A stretch of 64,000 bases of DNA from an uncultured Dechloromonas sp. (GCF_945957265.1 NZ_CAMFKO010000006.1:1-64000), one strand, 5' to 3'; numbered from the stretch's first letter, positions 1-12,394 are shown. Program-made: numbers and translations. Notes: a model not told the origin generated them from the letters alone.

Positions 1-480
1 TATCCGCTGGACTTCACCTTCGTCTGCCCGTCCGAACTGATCGCCTTCGATCATCGCCTGGAAGAATTCAAGCAACGCGGCGTCGAAGTCATCGGCGTTT
101 CCATCGACTCCCAGTTCACCCACCTGGCGTGGAAGAACACCGCCGTCAAGGAAGGCGGCATCGGCCAGGTCGGCTACCCGCTGGTTGCCGACGTCAAGCA
201 CGAAATCTGCCGCGCCTACGACGTCGAACTCGAAGCCGCCGGCGTCGCCCTGCGCGGTTCCTTCCTGATCGACAAAAACGGCACGGTCATGCACCAAGTC
301 GTCAACATGCTGCCGCTGGGCCGCAACATTGACGAGATGCTGCGCATGGTCGACGCCCTGCAGTTCTTCGAAGAACACGGCGAAGTCTGCCCGGCCGGCT
401 GGAACAAGGGCAAACCGGGCATGGTCGCTTCGACCGAAGGCGTTGCCGCCTACCTGGCCAAGAACGCCAAGAAGCTGTAA
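1..480 (+). CDS. 2-Cys peroxiredoxin (AhpC/TSA family), 5' truncated by the window
   Basis: Cytosolic thiol peroxidase that reduces H2O2 and organic peroxides with electrons from a thioredoxin- or AhpF-type donor. The reading frame is open from base 1, so the N-terminus lies outside the window and 159 codons remain. The peroxidatic site reads YPLDFTFVCPSEL, with the catalytic Cys at visible codon 9. The resolving Cys lies in GEVCPAGW at visible codon 130, the typical 2-Cys spacing. RGSFLIDKNG is the usual core strand of the family. A strong terminator follows, so this is the last gene of its transcription unit. Family assignment is secure; the AhpC versus PrxII-like subfamily name is less so. 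Confidence 0.93.
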   Translation, partial: YPLDFTFVCPSELIAFDHRLEEFKQRGVEVIGVSIDSQFTHLAWKNTAVKEGGIGQVGYPLVADVKHEICRAYDVELEAAGVALRGSFLIDKNGTVMHQVVNMLPLGRNIDEMLRMVDALQFFEEHGEVCPAGWNKGKPGMVASTEGVAAYLAKNAKKL

Positions 481-516
481 TTCATCCGCTGCGCGCCCCG
501 CTCGAGGCGCCAATGC

Positions 517-552
517 AAAAAACCTCGGACTTTTTTGCCCGAGGTTTTTTTT
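517..552 (+). terminator. Intrinsic terminator after the peroxiredoxin gene
   Basis: CCTCGG (523-528) pairs with CCGAGG (539-544). The stem is extended by an A-run on the left and followed by eight T residues, the classic Rho-independent form. Confidence 0.9.
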
Positions 553-554
553 CG

Positions 555-584
555 TTGAAGTTTCCTCCGATATCAGGATAGAAT
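555..584 (+). promoter_or_regulatory. Candidate sigma70 promoter for the HTH-receiver gene
   Basis: TTGAAG (555-560) and TAGAAT (579-584) are separated by 18 bp. They lie just after the peroxiredoxin terminator and about 37 bp before the ATG at 622. This is a by-eye match only. Confidence 0.45.
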
Positions 585-621
585 TTGCTGAATTTGCAAT
601 TTCATAGAAGACGATCTGATC

Positions 622-1209
622 ATGGCGGAATCCGAATACCTCAGTACCCGGCAAGCAGCCCTGCGCTTGGGCGTTTCCCTTGGGACCGTTCAGAACATGG
701 TGGAAAGCGGCGCACTTGAAGCCTGGAAAACCGCTGGCGGCCACCGCCGGATCCCGGTCGCCTCGGTCGAAGCCCTGCTCGCCCGTCGCCGCAACCTGAC
801 GCCGAGCGCCCAGGAAAACGGCGGTCAACTCGACATCCTGGTCGCCGAGGATGACCAGACCCTGCAGATGCTCTATCAAATGACCATCGACAGCTGGGGC
901 CTGCCGATCAAGCTGCGCATCGTCGCCAACGGTTTCGACGGCCTGCTGCAGGTCGGCCAGCGCGTGCCGGACATCCTGATCGCCGACCTGATGATGCCGG
1001 GCATGGACGGTTTCGAAATGATCCGCCGCCTGCGCGCCAACCCGGACCTCGCCCGCATGGACATCATCGTGGTCAGCGCCATCGACCGCGAGGAAGTCCT
1101 CAAGCGCGGACTGCCGGCCGACATCACCATCTTCGGCAAGCCGATCCCCTTCCACGAGATCAAGGGCTTCCTGCTCGGCCGCATCGCCTCCCGCCAGCGC
1201 ATCGCCTGA
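622..1209 (+). CDS. Excisionase-type HTH fused to a response-regulator receiver domain
   Basis: 195-residue putative regulator. Residues about 6-55 form a MerR/excisionase-type winged helix (LSTRQAALRLGVSLGTVQNM, then AGGHRRI), the 'helix-turn-helix domain, excisionase family' signature. Residues about 72-190 form a CheY-like receiver: acidic pair in AEDD, phospho-acceptor Asp in LIADLMMPGMDG, and conserved Lys in IFGKPIP. Most response regulators carry the DNA-binding domain after the receiver, so this order is reversed. No histidine kinase is adjacent, so the partner is unknown. The gene is flanked by terminators on both sides and is probably monocistronic. Target genes cannot be read from the sequence. 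Confidence 0.88.
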   Translation: MAESEYLSTRQAALRLGVSLGTVQNMVESGALEAWKTAGGHRRIPVASVEALLARRRNLTPSAQENGGQLDILVAEDDQTLQMLYQMTIDSWGLPIKLRIVANGFDGLLQVGQRVPDILIADLMMPGMDGFEMIRRLRANPDLARMDIIVVSAIDREEVLKRGLPADITIFGKPIPFHEIKGFLLGRIASRQRIA

Positions 1210-1234
1210 GAGCCATCCCTGCCGGCACGATCGC

Positions 1235-1270
1235 CAAAAGGCCCGGGTCATTCCCGGGCCTTTTCCTTTT
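1235..1270 (+). terminator. Intrinsic terminator after the HTH-receiver gene
   Basis: AAAAGGCCCGGG pairs with CCCGGGCCTTTT around a short loop (TCATT), followed by CCTTTT. Confidence 0.85.
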
Positions 1271-1395
1271 GGGGCGCGGCTACACGCTTCAGATTCGTGC
1301 AACAGTGTGGCAAGCCCCTTGTCGAAAGCGTATGATCCTGCTGGTTTTGCCCCATCCCGGCAGACGATAAAAACTACACCAGGAGGAGATATTCA

Positions 1396-2913
1396 ATGGG
1401 ATTTTTCGGACGCAACGCGTCACTCGACAAGGTAGATCGGGATATCGCGGCGATCGCCGAAGGACAGGCCGACCTGTCGCATTCGGTCGGCGCTTCCGGC
1501 AGCGATGCGGCGGGACGGATATCCGCCAACATCAACCGCCTCTTCGCCCGTGTCCGTTCGCTGATTTCGCATGCCCGCGAACGCAGCGTGAGCATCGCCG
1601 CCGATGCGGCGCGCATGAATCAGCTGGTGCAGCTGACCGACGAGGCCGTGCGGCGCCAGGAAACGCTCGCCGCCAACGTCTTCGAGTCGAGCAACCGCGT
1701 GAACCTGGCGGTGGCCGAAGTGGCCATGAATTCCGACGCCATCCAGGCATCGACCCGCAACAATCTCGACCTCGCCCAGCGCTCGCTGGAGCAGATGGAA
1801 ACCGTTGCCTCGACCATGCGCTCGACCAACGCCCACATCGAGCACTTCTCCTCGACGGTCACCGAGCTGCACACCAGCTCGATGAAGATCAACGAGATCG
1901 TCTCGCTGATCAACGATATTTCCGACCAGACCAACCTGCTCGCCCTCAACGCCGCCATCGAAGCCGCCCGCGCCGGCGAGGCGGGGCGAGGTTTCGCGGT
2001 GGTCGCCGACGAGGTGCGCAAGCTCGCCGAGAAGGTCAAGACCGCGACCCAGGTCATCGGCCAGAACACGCAGTCGATGATCAACCTGGTGGCCGACACT
2101 TCGAACAAGACGCAGACCATCGTCGGCGAGGTGACCAAGGCCAACGGCTACATCGAAACCTCGGCGAGCGACCTGACCACCATGGTCGGCGACTTCAAGC
2201 TGACGACCGAGCAACTGTCCACGATCTCGGGCGCGATCTACAACCTGCGCGAAAGCAACCAGGCCATCCACAGCGAGGTGGAGGAGATTCGCGACCATTC
2301 GCGCGACATTTCCGGCCGCATGAAACAATGCATCGCGTCGGCCAAGACCCTGCGCGAATCGACCGAAGACCTGCAATGCACGCTGGCCGATTTCCGCACC
2401 GGCAACAACATGTTCGACACGCTGCACGACAAATGCGCGCGCTTCCGCGACGACGTGGCCGGCATCCTGCAAAAGCTGGCCGACCGGGGCGTCAACGTCT
2501 TCGACCAGGCCTACAAGGAAATCGCCGGCTCGGACCCCAAGCGCTACACCACCGCCTACGACGGCCAGTGCGACGGCGACCTGACCCGGCTGTACGACGA
2601 CCTGCTGCGCGAAGTGCCCGGCCTGACCTATTCGCTGTCCGTCGACACCAACGGCTACGCCCCGGCGCACAACGGCGTTTTCTCCAACCAGCCGTCGGGC
2701 GATCCGGCGGTCGACCTGGTCAAGTGCCGCCACAAGCGCATCTTCAACGATCCGGTCGGCATCAAGCTGGCCAAGAACCAGAAGAGCTCGCTGTTCCAGA
2801 CCTATGTCCGCGATACCGGCGAAATCCTAAACGACCTGTCGATGCCGATCATGGTCAACGGCCGCCACTGGGGTGGCGTGCGCATCGGCTTCAAGACCGA
2901 CCTGATCAAGTAA
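1396..2913 (+). CDS. Soluble methyl-accepting chemotaxis protein with a C-terminal sensory-like domain
   Basis: 505-residue chemoreceptor. The signalling hairpin tip is clear at residues about 170-216 ([20 protein letters not shown], then [17 protein letters not shown]), the CheA/CheW-binding region. There is no hydrophobic segment long enough to cross the membrane, so the receptor should be cytosolic. After the coiled coil, residues about 345-505 form an extra globular domain that may be the ligand-sensing part; it includes [11 protein letters not shown] and ends [18 protein letters not shown], reminiscent of a Cache/PAS-like fold. An excellent Shine-Dalgarno (AGGAGGAG at 1381-1388) fixes the start. 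No che genes are nearby. The chemoreceptor assignment is sure; the nature of the C-terminal domain is inference. Confidence 0.93.
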   Translation: MGFFGRNASLDKVDRDIAAIAEGQADLSHSVGASGSDAAGRISANINRLFARVRSLISHARERSVSIAADAARMNQLVQLTDEAVRRQETLAANVFESSNRVNLAVAEVAMNSDAIQASTRNNLDLAQRSLEQMETVASTMRSTNAHIEHFSSTVTELHTSSMKINEIVSLINDISDQTNLLALNAAIEAARAGEAGRGFAVVADEVRKLAEKVKTATQVIGQNTQSMINLVADTSNKTQTIVGEVTKANGYIETSASDLTTMVGDFKLTTEQLSTISGAIYNLRESNQAIHSEVEEIRDHSRDISGRMKQCIASAKTLRESTEDLQCTLADFRTGNNMFDTLHDKCARFRDDVAGILQKLADRGVNVFDQAYKEIAGSDPKRYTTAYDGQCDGDLTRLYDDLLREVPGLTYSLSVDTNGYAPAHNGVFSNQPSGDPAVDLVKCRHKRIFNDPVGIKLAKNQKSSLFQTYVRDTGEILNDLSMPIMVNGRHWGGVRIGFKTDLIK

Positions 2914-2971
2914 TCCGGCTCTGAACCGGCCGCGGCAAGGCGTCTTCGGGCGCCGGGCCGCGAGGCGCCGC

Positions 2972-3465
2972 TCAGTCGCTCAGCGCGGCGTTGCCGATCC
3001 CGCCGCAACCCTCGCGCAAGCCCGCCAGATAGGCGGGCACGCCGGCCTCGCCCTCCTGCGGCGCCCAGGCCGCCCGCTCCTCGGCCGACACCGGCACGTA
3101 GGGGCCGGCCTTGGCTTCGAAAAAGACGGTTCCCGGCTCCAGGGCCAGCACCGTGTGGTAGACGCCGTGCGGAATATCGACCCCGAGCCGCTCGCCGCCG
3201 GCCTGCAGCACGAAACTGCGCTCCGCCTTGCCGAGGGCGTCGAAGAACACCACGCCCAGGCTGCCGCGCAGGATGAGCAGCGTTTCGTCCTTGGCCGGGC
3301 TGAGATGGCGATGCGGCGGCACATAGGAGTCCGATTCCATGGCGATCAGCAGGCGATGCGCCGGATAGTCGTCGCCGGGATGGAAGTTGCGATGCACGCG
3401 CCGGCGCGGCGACTGCCGGGCGGCATCGACCAGGCCGGCCATCAGGGTACGGTCGATCAGCGTGA

Positions 3466-3469
<4 letters not shown>
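2972..3469 (-). CDS. WbuC-family cupin-fold metalloprotein
   Basis: 165 residues. A single cupin barrel carries the metal-site strand VPPHRHLSPAKDE followed by a second conserved strand (GVYHTVLALEPGTVFFE). This resembles the WbuC family linked to polysaccharide and LPS loci; enzymatic activity is uncertain. The ATG at 3469 overlaps the dnaE stop as ATGA, so the gene is probably translated by coupling from dnaE. A longer in-frame start at 3574 would bury the N-terminus in dnaE and add residues unlike the family, so it was not used. The gene is convergent with the chemoreceptor gene across a short GC-rich gap. No sugar-biosynthesis genes are nearby. Confidence 0.82.
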
Positions 3470-6939
<3,470 letters not shown>

Positions 6940-7050
6940 GAGCGCAATTTTACCGCGCCCAGCCCCCCTCACGATGACCGACGACGAGATGAGAGAACAA
7001 GGTCCTACCGGGCACCGGAACTGCCCCGGCACCCGCTGGCGCCCAGCCGC

Positions 7051-8034
7051 TCAGTCCGGGCGGCGACGGGCGGCGAGCAGGGCGCAGCCGGCGAGCAGGA
7101 TCAGCACCAGGCTGCCCGGCTCGGGCAACTCACGCAGGGCCTGGCGCGCCATCGCGGCATGGGCAGCCGTGGTCGGGTGCAAGCCGTCCCAGAACACGTA
7201 ACCGCTGGGGTCGTTGATGCACGCGACATCCAGCGCACAGATATCGGTGACATTGGCAAAGCCGTTGGCCTTCGGGTTGGCGACGATGTCGTTCAAACCG
7301 GCGTAGGCATCGTACAGATGAACCCCGTCGGTGATCTCGGCATCGAGCAGCGCCAGCGCACTGTCCAGCGCCTGATTCATCAGCGCTGCAAAATAGCTCG
7401 CCGCGCTGCTGCCCCCGCGTTGGACCACCAGCGGCGACAAACCGATGTTCGGCACGTTCCAGAGCAGGAACTGCTCGGCGCCGGCGGCGTGCAGCTGGCT
7501 GACCATGCTGGCGATATTGCTGGCATAGCCATGGATCATGGCGCTCGGATCGAGTCCCTGCATGACCGCCCCCAGGATATCCCGCGCATCGTTGCCGCCG
7601 CCTTCGAGCACATAGAGCGCACTGGCCGATGCCTGGCCCTGGCTGGCGGCCAGGTACATGCCCAATTGATCGAGCATGCCCGGCGGCTGATCAACCGTTG
7701 CAAATCCCGAGCGCGCTCCGCCGAAGGCGTAATTGCTGCCGCCCGCCAGCGACGGCGTGGCGCTCAAGCCGAGGCTGCTGGCCAGGTATTGCGTCCAAAC
7801 AGCCCCATTGGAGTAGGTATTGCTCGCGTAAGGCAGGGCCGCCACGCCGGCACCGCTCACCGGGACCGGCTGTGTCGCCCCCAGCAGTATGGCGTTGTTC
7901 CCGCTATCGGCCAGGCTGTCGCCGAATATCACCAGGCTGCTGTACGGCAATGCCGAAGCGCCCGACGACCATAAAACCAGGCCTGCCATCGACACGATGG
8001 TCAGCCACATTCTCATTCCCAACTTATTCGACAC
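7051..8034 (-). CDS. GDSL-family esterase/lipase with PEP-CTERM sorting signal
   Basis: 327 residues. A signal peptide (hydrophobic residues about 9-28, ending SGASALP) is followed by an SGNH/GDSL hydrolase domain. Block I is VIFGDSLADSGNN with the nucleophilic Ser, block III is GGNDARD, and block V is DGLHPTTAAHA with the catalytic Asp/His. The C-terminus is a textbook PEP-CTERM anchor: Pro-Glu-Pro, a hydrophobic helix (SLVLILLAGCALLAA) and an RRR tail. The protein should therefore be exported and processed by an exosortase at the cell surface, usually together with exopolysaccharide. No exosortase or EPS genes lie in the window. It is read from its own unit, in tandem upstream of dnaE with no overlap. 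Confidence 0.9.
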   Translation of the reverse strand: MSNKLGMRMWLTIVSMAGLVLWSSGASALPYSSLVIFGDSLADSGNNAILLGATQPVPVSGAGVAALPYASNTYSNGAVWTQYLASSLGLSATPSLAGGSNYAFGGARSGFATVDQPPGMLDQLGMYLAASQGQASASALYVLEGGGNDARDILGAVMQGLDPSAMIHGYASNIASMVSQLHAAGAEQFLLWNVPNIGLSPLVVQRGGSSAASYFAALMNQALDSALALLDAEITDGVHLYDAYAGLNDIVANPKANGFANVTDICALDVACINDPSGYVFWDGLHPTTAAHAAMARQALRELPEPGSLVLILLAGCALLAARRRPD

Positions 8035-8261
8035 CGCTGCACCCCTCTGATCTCAAGAAACACCCCCCCGCTACGCAGCGAAAACGCCGGCACCGCAAGG
8101 AAGGTGGCGACGCATCGTACATGACAAACGCCACACCCGATAAGCCATTCGCATGAACAACCGCCACCCGGTCGCCAATGGCGGCTCTTGCGCAGGCAGC
8201 GGGATGGAGAGTACCGGCATCTGGTAGATTAGCGGTTTCGCATAAAACAAACGGAGACACC

Positions 8262-9050
8262 ATGAGCGACCACGCCCCCCTCGTCCTGCGCACCGACCGC
8301 GCCGACGGCCTGACCACGCTGACGCTCAACCGCCCGAACGCCTTCAACTCGCTATCGACGGATTTACTGAGCGCCCTGCAGGCTGAACTCGCCGCCATCG
8401 CCGCCAGCGAAACCGTGCGCGTCGTGGTCATCGCCGGTGCCGGCAAGGCTTTCTGCTCCGGTCACGACCTCAAGGAAATGCGCGCCAATCACAGCAAGGA
8501 ATACATGCAGGCGCTGTTCAAGCAGTGCGGGGAATTGATGCTCGGCATCACCCGCATGCCGCAACCGGTCATTGCCCGCGTCCACGGCATCGCCACCGCC
8601 GCGGGTTGCCAGCTGGTGTCGATGTGCGACCTGGCGGTCGCCGCCGATGTCGCCAAATTTGCGGTTTCCGGCATCAATGTCGGCCTTTTCTGCTCGACGC
8701 CGGCCGTCGGCCTGGCGCGCAACCTGGGCCGCAAGGCCACCCTGGAAATGCTGCTCACCGGCGACTTCATCGATGCCATGGAGGCCAAGAGCAAGGGACT
8801 CATCAACCGCGTCGTGCCGGCCGATGCGCTGGACGCCGAAATCGAGCGCCTGGCCGGCAGCATCCTCGCCAAGAGCGCCGTCGCCATCCGCACCGGCAAG
8901 GGCATGTTCTACCAGCAGCTCGAGATGGGCCTGAGCGAGGCCTACGACTACGCCGCCGAGGTCATGGCCTGCAACATGATGAGCGAGGATGCCGGCGAAG
9001 GCATCGACGCCTTCATGCAGAAGCGCAAGCCGCAATACACCGGCCGCTAA
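8262..9050 (+). CDS. Enoyl-CoA hydratase/isomerase family protein
   Basis: 262-residue crotonase-fold protein. The oxyanion-hole strand reads VVVIAGAGKAFCSGHDLKEM, and the second block HGIATAAGCQLVSMCDLAVA matches the crotonase signature. This form (CSGHDLKEM..., VGLFCSTPAVGLAR) resembles the ECHDC3-like enoyl-CoA hydratases. Probable role: hydration of 2-enoyl-CoA in fatty-acid or related catabolism; the exact substrate is unknown. The ATG at 8262 follows a good Shine-Dalgarno (ACGGAGACACC); the frame continues upstream to 8178 but without family-like residues. It is convergent with the ComB-like gene. Confidence 0.88.
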   Translation: MSDHAPLVLRTDRADGLTTLTLNRPNAFNSLSTDLLSALQAELAAIAASETVRVVVIAGAGKAFCSGHDLKEMRANHSKEYMQALFKQCGELMLGITRMPQPVIARVHGIATAAGCQLVSMCDLAVAADVAKFAVSGINVGLFCSTPAVGLARNLGRKATLEMLLTGDFIDAMEAKSKGLINRVVPADALDAEIERLAGSILAKSAVAIRTGKGMFYQQLEMGLSEAYDYAAEVMACNMMSEDAGEGIDAFMQKRKPQYTGR

Positions 9051-9069
9051 CCACCCACCCGCTGCTGCG

Positions 9070-9756
9070 TCAGCGGATGACCAGGCCGTCCGCTTCGCAC
9101 CCGACCGGCATGGCGAAACCGAAGAGGTCCGCGTGCGCGGCCAGTTCGAGGTCGCCGCGCGGCAAATTGGGCCAGGTTCCGGCCGAGAAGCGGCGCCCGA
9201 AGTCGGAGTCGCGCACCCGCTGGGCGAAGGGGCCGGCATCCGGCGTTTCGCCGCGCAACAGGGCCTCGATGTAGTCGGCGCAGGCGACGTCCTCGTCGCC
9301 GTCGCGATCGACCCACTCGCCGGTAATCACGAAGCAGACCTCGTCGGACCCCGAGGCCAGGATGGCGGCCGCCGTCGCCCGGGCGCACACCAGGCTGGCC
9401 GCGTACAGCCGGCGTGCCCGCCGAAAACGCTGGAGGCCGCGCACCCCGGCCGCCGTGGTCATCACCACGCTTTTCCCGCCCAGATCGGCCTGCATCAGCT
9501 GCCAGGGCGAATTGCCGAAATCGAAACCGGGAACCGGATCGCCGCCGGCCACCGCGCCGACCGACACCACATCGGGCAGCGCAGCCATCCGGTTCACCGC
9601 CGCCGCCACACCCTCGACGGGGTAGACGGCCGCGGCACCATTGGCGAGCGCCACCGCCGCCGTCGTGAACGACCGCAAGACGTCGACCACGACGACCGTG
9701 TCGTCGGTACTCGACTGACTCTGCAAGCGGTTCAGGAAAATGCGGGAAAAGTTCAT
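9070..9756 (-). CDS. 2-phosphosulfolactate phosphatase family protein (ComB-like)
   Basis: 228 residues. The family's N-terminal strand VVVVDVLRSFTTAAVALANG is present, as are the central FDFGNSPWQL and the later GDEDVACADYIEALL. In methanogens ComB hydrolyses 2-phosphosulfolactate in coenzyme M synthesis. Bacterial homologues are common where coenzyme M is not, so the true substrate here is probably different or unknown. No ComA or ComC partner is nearby. The start at 9756 gives MNFSRIFLN. It is convergent with the enoyl-CoA hydratase gene, with only about 19 bp between stops. Confidence 0.85.
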   Translation of the reverse strand: MNFSRIFLNRLQSQSSTDDTVVVVDVLRSFTTAAVALANGAAAVYPVEGVAAAVNRMAALPDVVSVGAVAGGDPVPGFDFGNSPWQLMQADLGGKSVVMTTAAGVRGLQRFRRARRLYAASLVCARATAAAILASGSDEVCFVITGEWVDRDGDEDVACADYIEALLRGETPDAGPFAQRVRDSDFGRRFSAGTWPNLPRGDLELAAHADLFGFAMPVGCEADGLVIR

Positions 9757-9831
9757 GGCATGCCGGCGATGCGAGGTCGAACCCGTCCAGAATAACGGCT
9801 TGCCGCCGCCCCGGCAAAATCCGTTTGGCGC

Positions 9832-11286
9832 CTATTCAGGCTGCAAGGCCTGCGCAAACCGGAGGACGATGAATTCGGCAGGCCGCAGCACAGCCAGGCC
9901 GACCTCGACCAGCAGACGCCCGGCCTGCACATCCTGCGCCGTCATCGTCTGGCCCAGGCCGCATCTGACGAAAAAGGCCTGTTCCGGGCGCGTGCCCATC
10001 AGCGCGCCTTCCCGCCACTTCATGAGCAGGTAGTCTTCGATCATCAGGCGCACACGGGTCCAGGTATTGGCATCGTTCGGCTCGAACACGAAGCGGGCGA
10101 CCGCCTGCCTGAGCGATGCCTCGACCATGATGAAAAACCGGCGCACCGGCACGTAGCGCCATTCGTTGTCGTTGCCGAGCAGCGTGCGTGCGCCCCAGAC
10201 CTGCCAGCCCTTGCCCGGCAAGCGGCGAATCGGGTTGATCGATTTGCCGGTGCCGGCATCGCTGCCGAGCGCCTCCAGTTCCGAGGCGGTAAATTCGCTC
10301 GCCAATCCGGCAATGCCATTCACGACCGTATTCGCCGGCGCCTTCCAGACGCCTCGCTCGCGGTCGGTCCGGGCGTAGATGCCGACCATGGCACCGCTCG
10401 GCGGGCATGGGAAGGTCGTCGTCCGGATGCCATCGAGCAGCCCGCGATAGAGCGGGAAAGCCGCCTGCAGATCGTTTTCGGCCTGCTCGATCTCCTCGTC
10501 CGAAGCTCCGGCGGCGGTTTCGGCACACAGCGCATCGAGCCGCGCCAGCAGGGACAGGACAGCCGGATCGCCGGTCAGCGAAGACAGCCTGATCGAGCGG
10601 CCCGCCCGAAATATCCGCGTACGCAATTGGGCATAGCGCACCGGTCCGCCCGGATGCCGCAGCAACCAGGGCGTGTAGGCCGCGCCATGCTTGAGGTTGT
10701 CCACACCGACATTCTCCCGCAAGCCGGCCCCCAGGGGATCGGCCGGGGCCAGGTCGAACACCGCGAAGCGGTTCCCGCGCTGCGCGCACTGCGCCAATGC
10801 CGCCTGCTGCAAGCTGCCGCGATGGCGGTCGCCGAGCGTCACCGCATCCGGAAAAAGCAGCAGGTCGGGGCCATCGACGGCGGCAAGCGCCCGCAGCCCT
10901 TTCGTCAGCGCCTTGATGCCGGCCTTGCCGCCGCGTGGGAAGCCGCCCACCGAAACGACATGGCAATCGATGCCGCCGTTCGCGTAGAACAGGCGCAGGG
11001 CCTCGACCAGGTAGAAGCGCGCGTCGATCTGCGCGGCGACGAAATTGCCGGCCAGGTCGACATCCACCCGGCTCACCGCATAGGGCGCCGCAGCGCCGTA
11101 GCAGGCCTCGAATTCGGCCAGCGAGCGAATGCGATGCGGCACGTTGTGCAGGTCGCCCGGCCGGCTCAGGCCGGCCTTCTCCGTATAGCCGACGAAAGCC
11201 GGCAGGCCGGTCGCCACTTCGGCCACCGACGGCGGCATGGGGGAAAGCTCCTCGACGAACACTCCCGGCACCCGATATTCAGGCAT
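9832..11286 (-). CDS. Phage-type contractile tail sheath protein (orphan)
   Basis: 484 residues. The N-terminus MPEYRVPGVFVEELS and the C-terminal block (NPIRRLPGKGWQVWGARTLL, RRFFIMVEASLRQAV, ...RPEQAFFVRCGLGQTM) are hallmarks of contractile tail sheaths, especially those of extracellular contractile injection systems. A clean Shine-Dalgarno (GGAGG) precedes the ATG at 11286. No tube, baseplate, spike, tape-measure or AAA+ gene is adjacent: upstream is the divergent caspase gene, downstream the ComB-like gene. It is either a remnant or a sheath protein recruited for another role beside the caspase/CHAT operon. The family call is confident; the role is not. Confidence 0.87.
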   Translation of the reverse strand: MPEYRVPGVFVEELSPMPPSVAEVATGLPAFVGYTEKAGLSRPGDLHNVPHRIRSLAEFEACYGAAAPYAVSRVDVDLAGNFVAAQIDARFYLVEALRLFYANGGIDCHVVSVGGFPRGGKAGIKALTKGLRALAAVDGPDLLLFPDAVTLGDRHRGSLQQAALAQCAQRGNRFAVFDLAPADPLGAGLRENVGVDNLKHGAAYTPWLLRHPGGPVRYAQLRTRIFRAGRSIRLSSLTGDPAVLSLLARLDALCAETAAGASDEEIEQAENDLQAAFPLYRGLLDGIRTTTFPCPPSGAMVGIYARTDRERGVWKAPANTVVNGIAGLASEFTASELEALGSDAGTGKSINPIRRLPGKGWQVWGARTLLGNDNEWRYVPVRRFFIMVEASLRQAVARFVFEPNDANTWTRVRLMIEDYLLMKWREGALMGTRPEQAFFVRCGLGQTMTAQDVQAGRLLVEVGLAVLRPAEFIVLRFAQALQPE

Positions 11287-11560
11287 GGCGACCTCCTTCC
11301 CGGCGACAACCGAGTAAAGCACAGCCGCAGGCATTTGTCATTGCAAAAACAGATTTTGTCGTGCGATGGCGACACATTGGCGGCCAGATAAAAGCCGTTT
11401 GGCGCCGCAACGAAGAAAATCATTTCGCACCGCATGCGATTGAACTACACTCGGATGACGTATCGATAGCATCTCCAGCAGCACGTTCCGCTTCACGCAG
11501 GTTGCTGCACCGCAGTCGGCAACCCTCCGCTCACTCACTGAACCCGGAAGGACATGCACC
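11287..11560. promoter_or_regulatory. Divergent intergenic region between the tail sheath and caspase genes
   Basis: 274 bp, AT-richer than its surroundings. It must hold the promoters for the minus-strand sheath gene and the plus-strand caspase operon. A -10-like TACACT lies at 11446-11451 on the plus strand, but I see no convincing -35 and no clear operator palindrome. The caspase Shine-Dalgarno (GGAAGGA) ends about 10 bp before the ATG at 11561. Confidence 0.4.
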
Positions 11561-12394
11561 ATGGCAAAAAGAGCGCTCTGCATCGGTATCAACAACTACC
11601 CCGGCACCGGCATGGACCTCCAGGGCTGCGTCAATGACGCCGGCGACTGGGCGGCCGAACTCGCCGCCCGCGGCTTCAAGGTCGCCAGCCTGCTCGACGA
11701 CCAGGCGACCAAGGCGGCCATGCTCAAGGCCATGGGCGACCTGATAGCCAAGGCGGCGAAAGGCGACACGCTGGTCATCAGCTTCTCCGGCCACGGCACC
11801 TACCAGCCCGACACCGACGGCGACGAAGCCGACGGCCTCGACGAGGCGCTCTGCCCCTACGACCTGCAGACAAACGGCGAGGCGCTGACCGACGACGAGA
11901 TCCGCAACCTGTTCCTGACCCGCAAGTCCGGCGTGCGCATCGCGCTGATTTCCGACTCCTGCCACTCCGGCACCGTCACCCGCGCCGCCAGGGCCGAGAA
12001 GGACGCCGACAGCCGGCCACGCTTCATGCCCATGGGCAACTGGCTGCCTGACAAGCTGTTGCCGAAGAACCGCAGCGGCAAGGTCGCCGCCACGATGAGC
12101 GGCCCGGCCGGCAGCTCGCCGCTGCTTGCCGCCTATTCCAACAAGCTCGGCGACCTGCTGCTCTCGGGCTGCAAGGAAGGCCCCAACAACTTCAGCTACG
12201 ACGCCCGCATCAAGGGGCGTTTCAACGGCGCCTTCACCTACTACGCGCTGAAGGCGCTGAAGACCATGAAGCCCGGCGCCACCTACGCCGACTGGCACGA
12301 GGCCATCGCCAAGTACCTGCCGTCGGCCAGCTACCCGCAATCGCCGCAGATCGTCGGCAGCGCCGGCGCGCGCAAGGGCAAGATTTTCGAATAA
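11561..12394 (+). CDS. Caspase-family (peptidase C14) protease
   Basis: 277 residues, a compact metacaspase-like p20 fold. Both catalytic residues are present: His78 in ISFSGHGTY and Cys134 in ISDSCHSGT. The N-terminal strand ALCIGINNYPGT and the DEALCPYD segment are usual for bacterial orthocaspases. No signal peptide, so the protein should be cytosolic. It is the first gene of a plus-strand run with the CHAT/hydrolase, M15 and membrane-protein genes, with 44 bp to the next start. Bacterial caspases often act in regulated cell death or anti-phage systems as the executing or processing protease. That role is suggested by context and has not been shown. Confidence 0.92.
   Translation: MAKRALCIGINNYPGTGMDLQGCVNDAGDWAAELAARGFKVASLLDDQATKAAMLKAMGDLIAKAAKGDTLVISFSGHGTYQPDTDGDEADGLDEALCPYDLQTNGEALTDDEIRNLFLTRKSGVRIALISDSCHSGTVTRAARAEKDADSRPRFMPMGNWLPDKLLPKNRSGKVAATMSGPAGSSPLLAAYSNKLGDLLLSGCKEGPNNFSYDARIKGRFNGAFTYYALKALKTMKPGATYADWHEAIAKYLPSASYPQSPQIVGSAGARKGKIFE

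Noticed and set aside
8161-8185. CCGCCA...TGGCGG inverted arms upstream of the enoyl-CoA hydratase gene as an operator
   Set aside because: Short GC arms of this kind arise often by chance here, and the spacing fits no known site.
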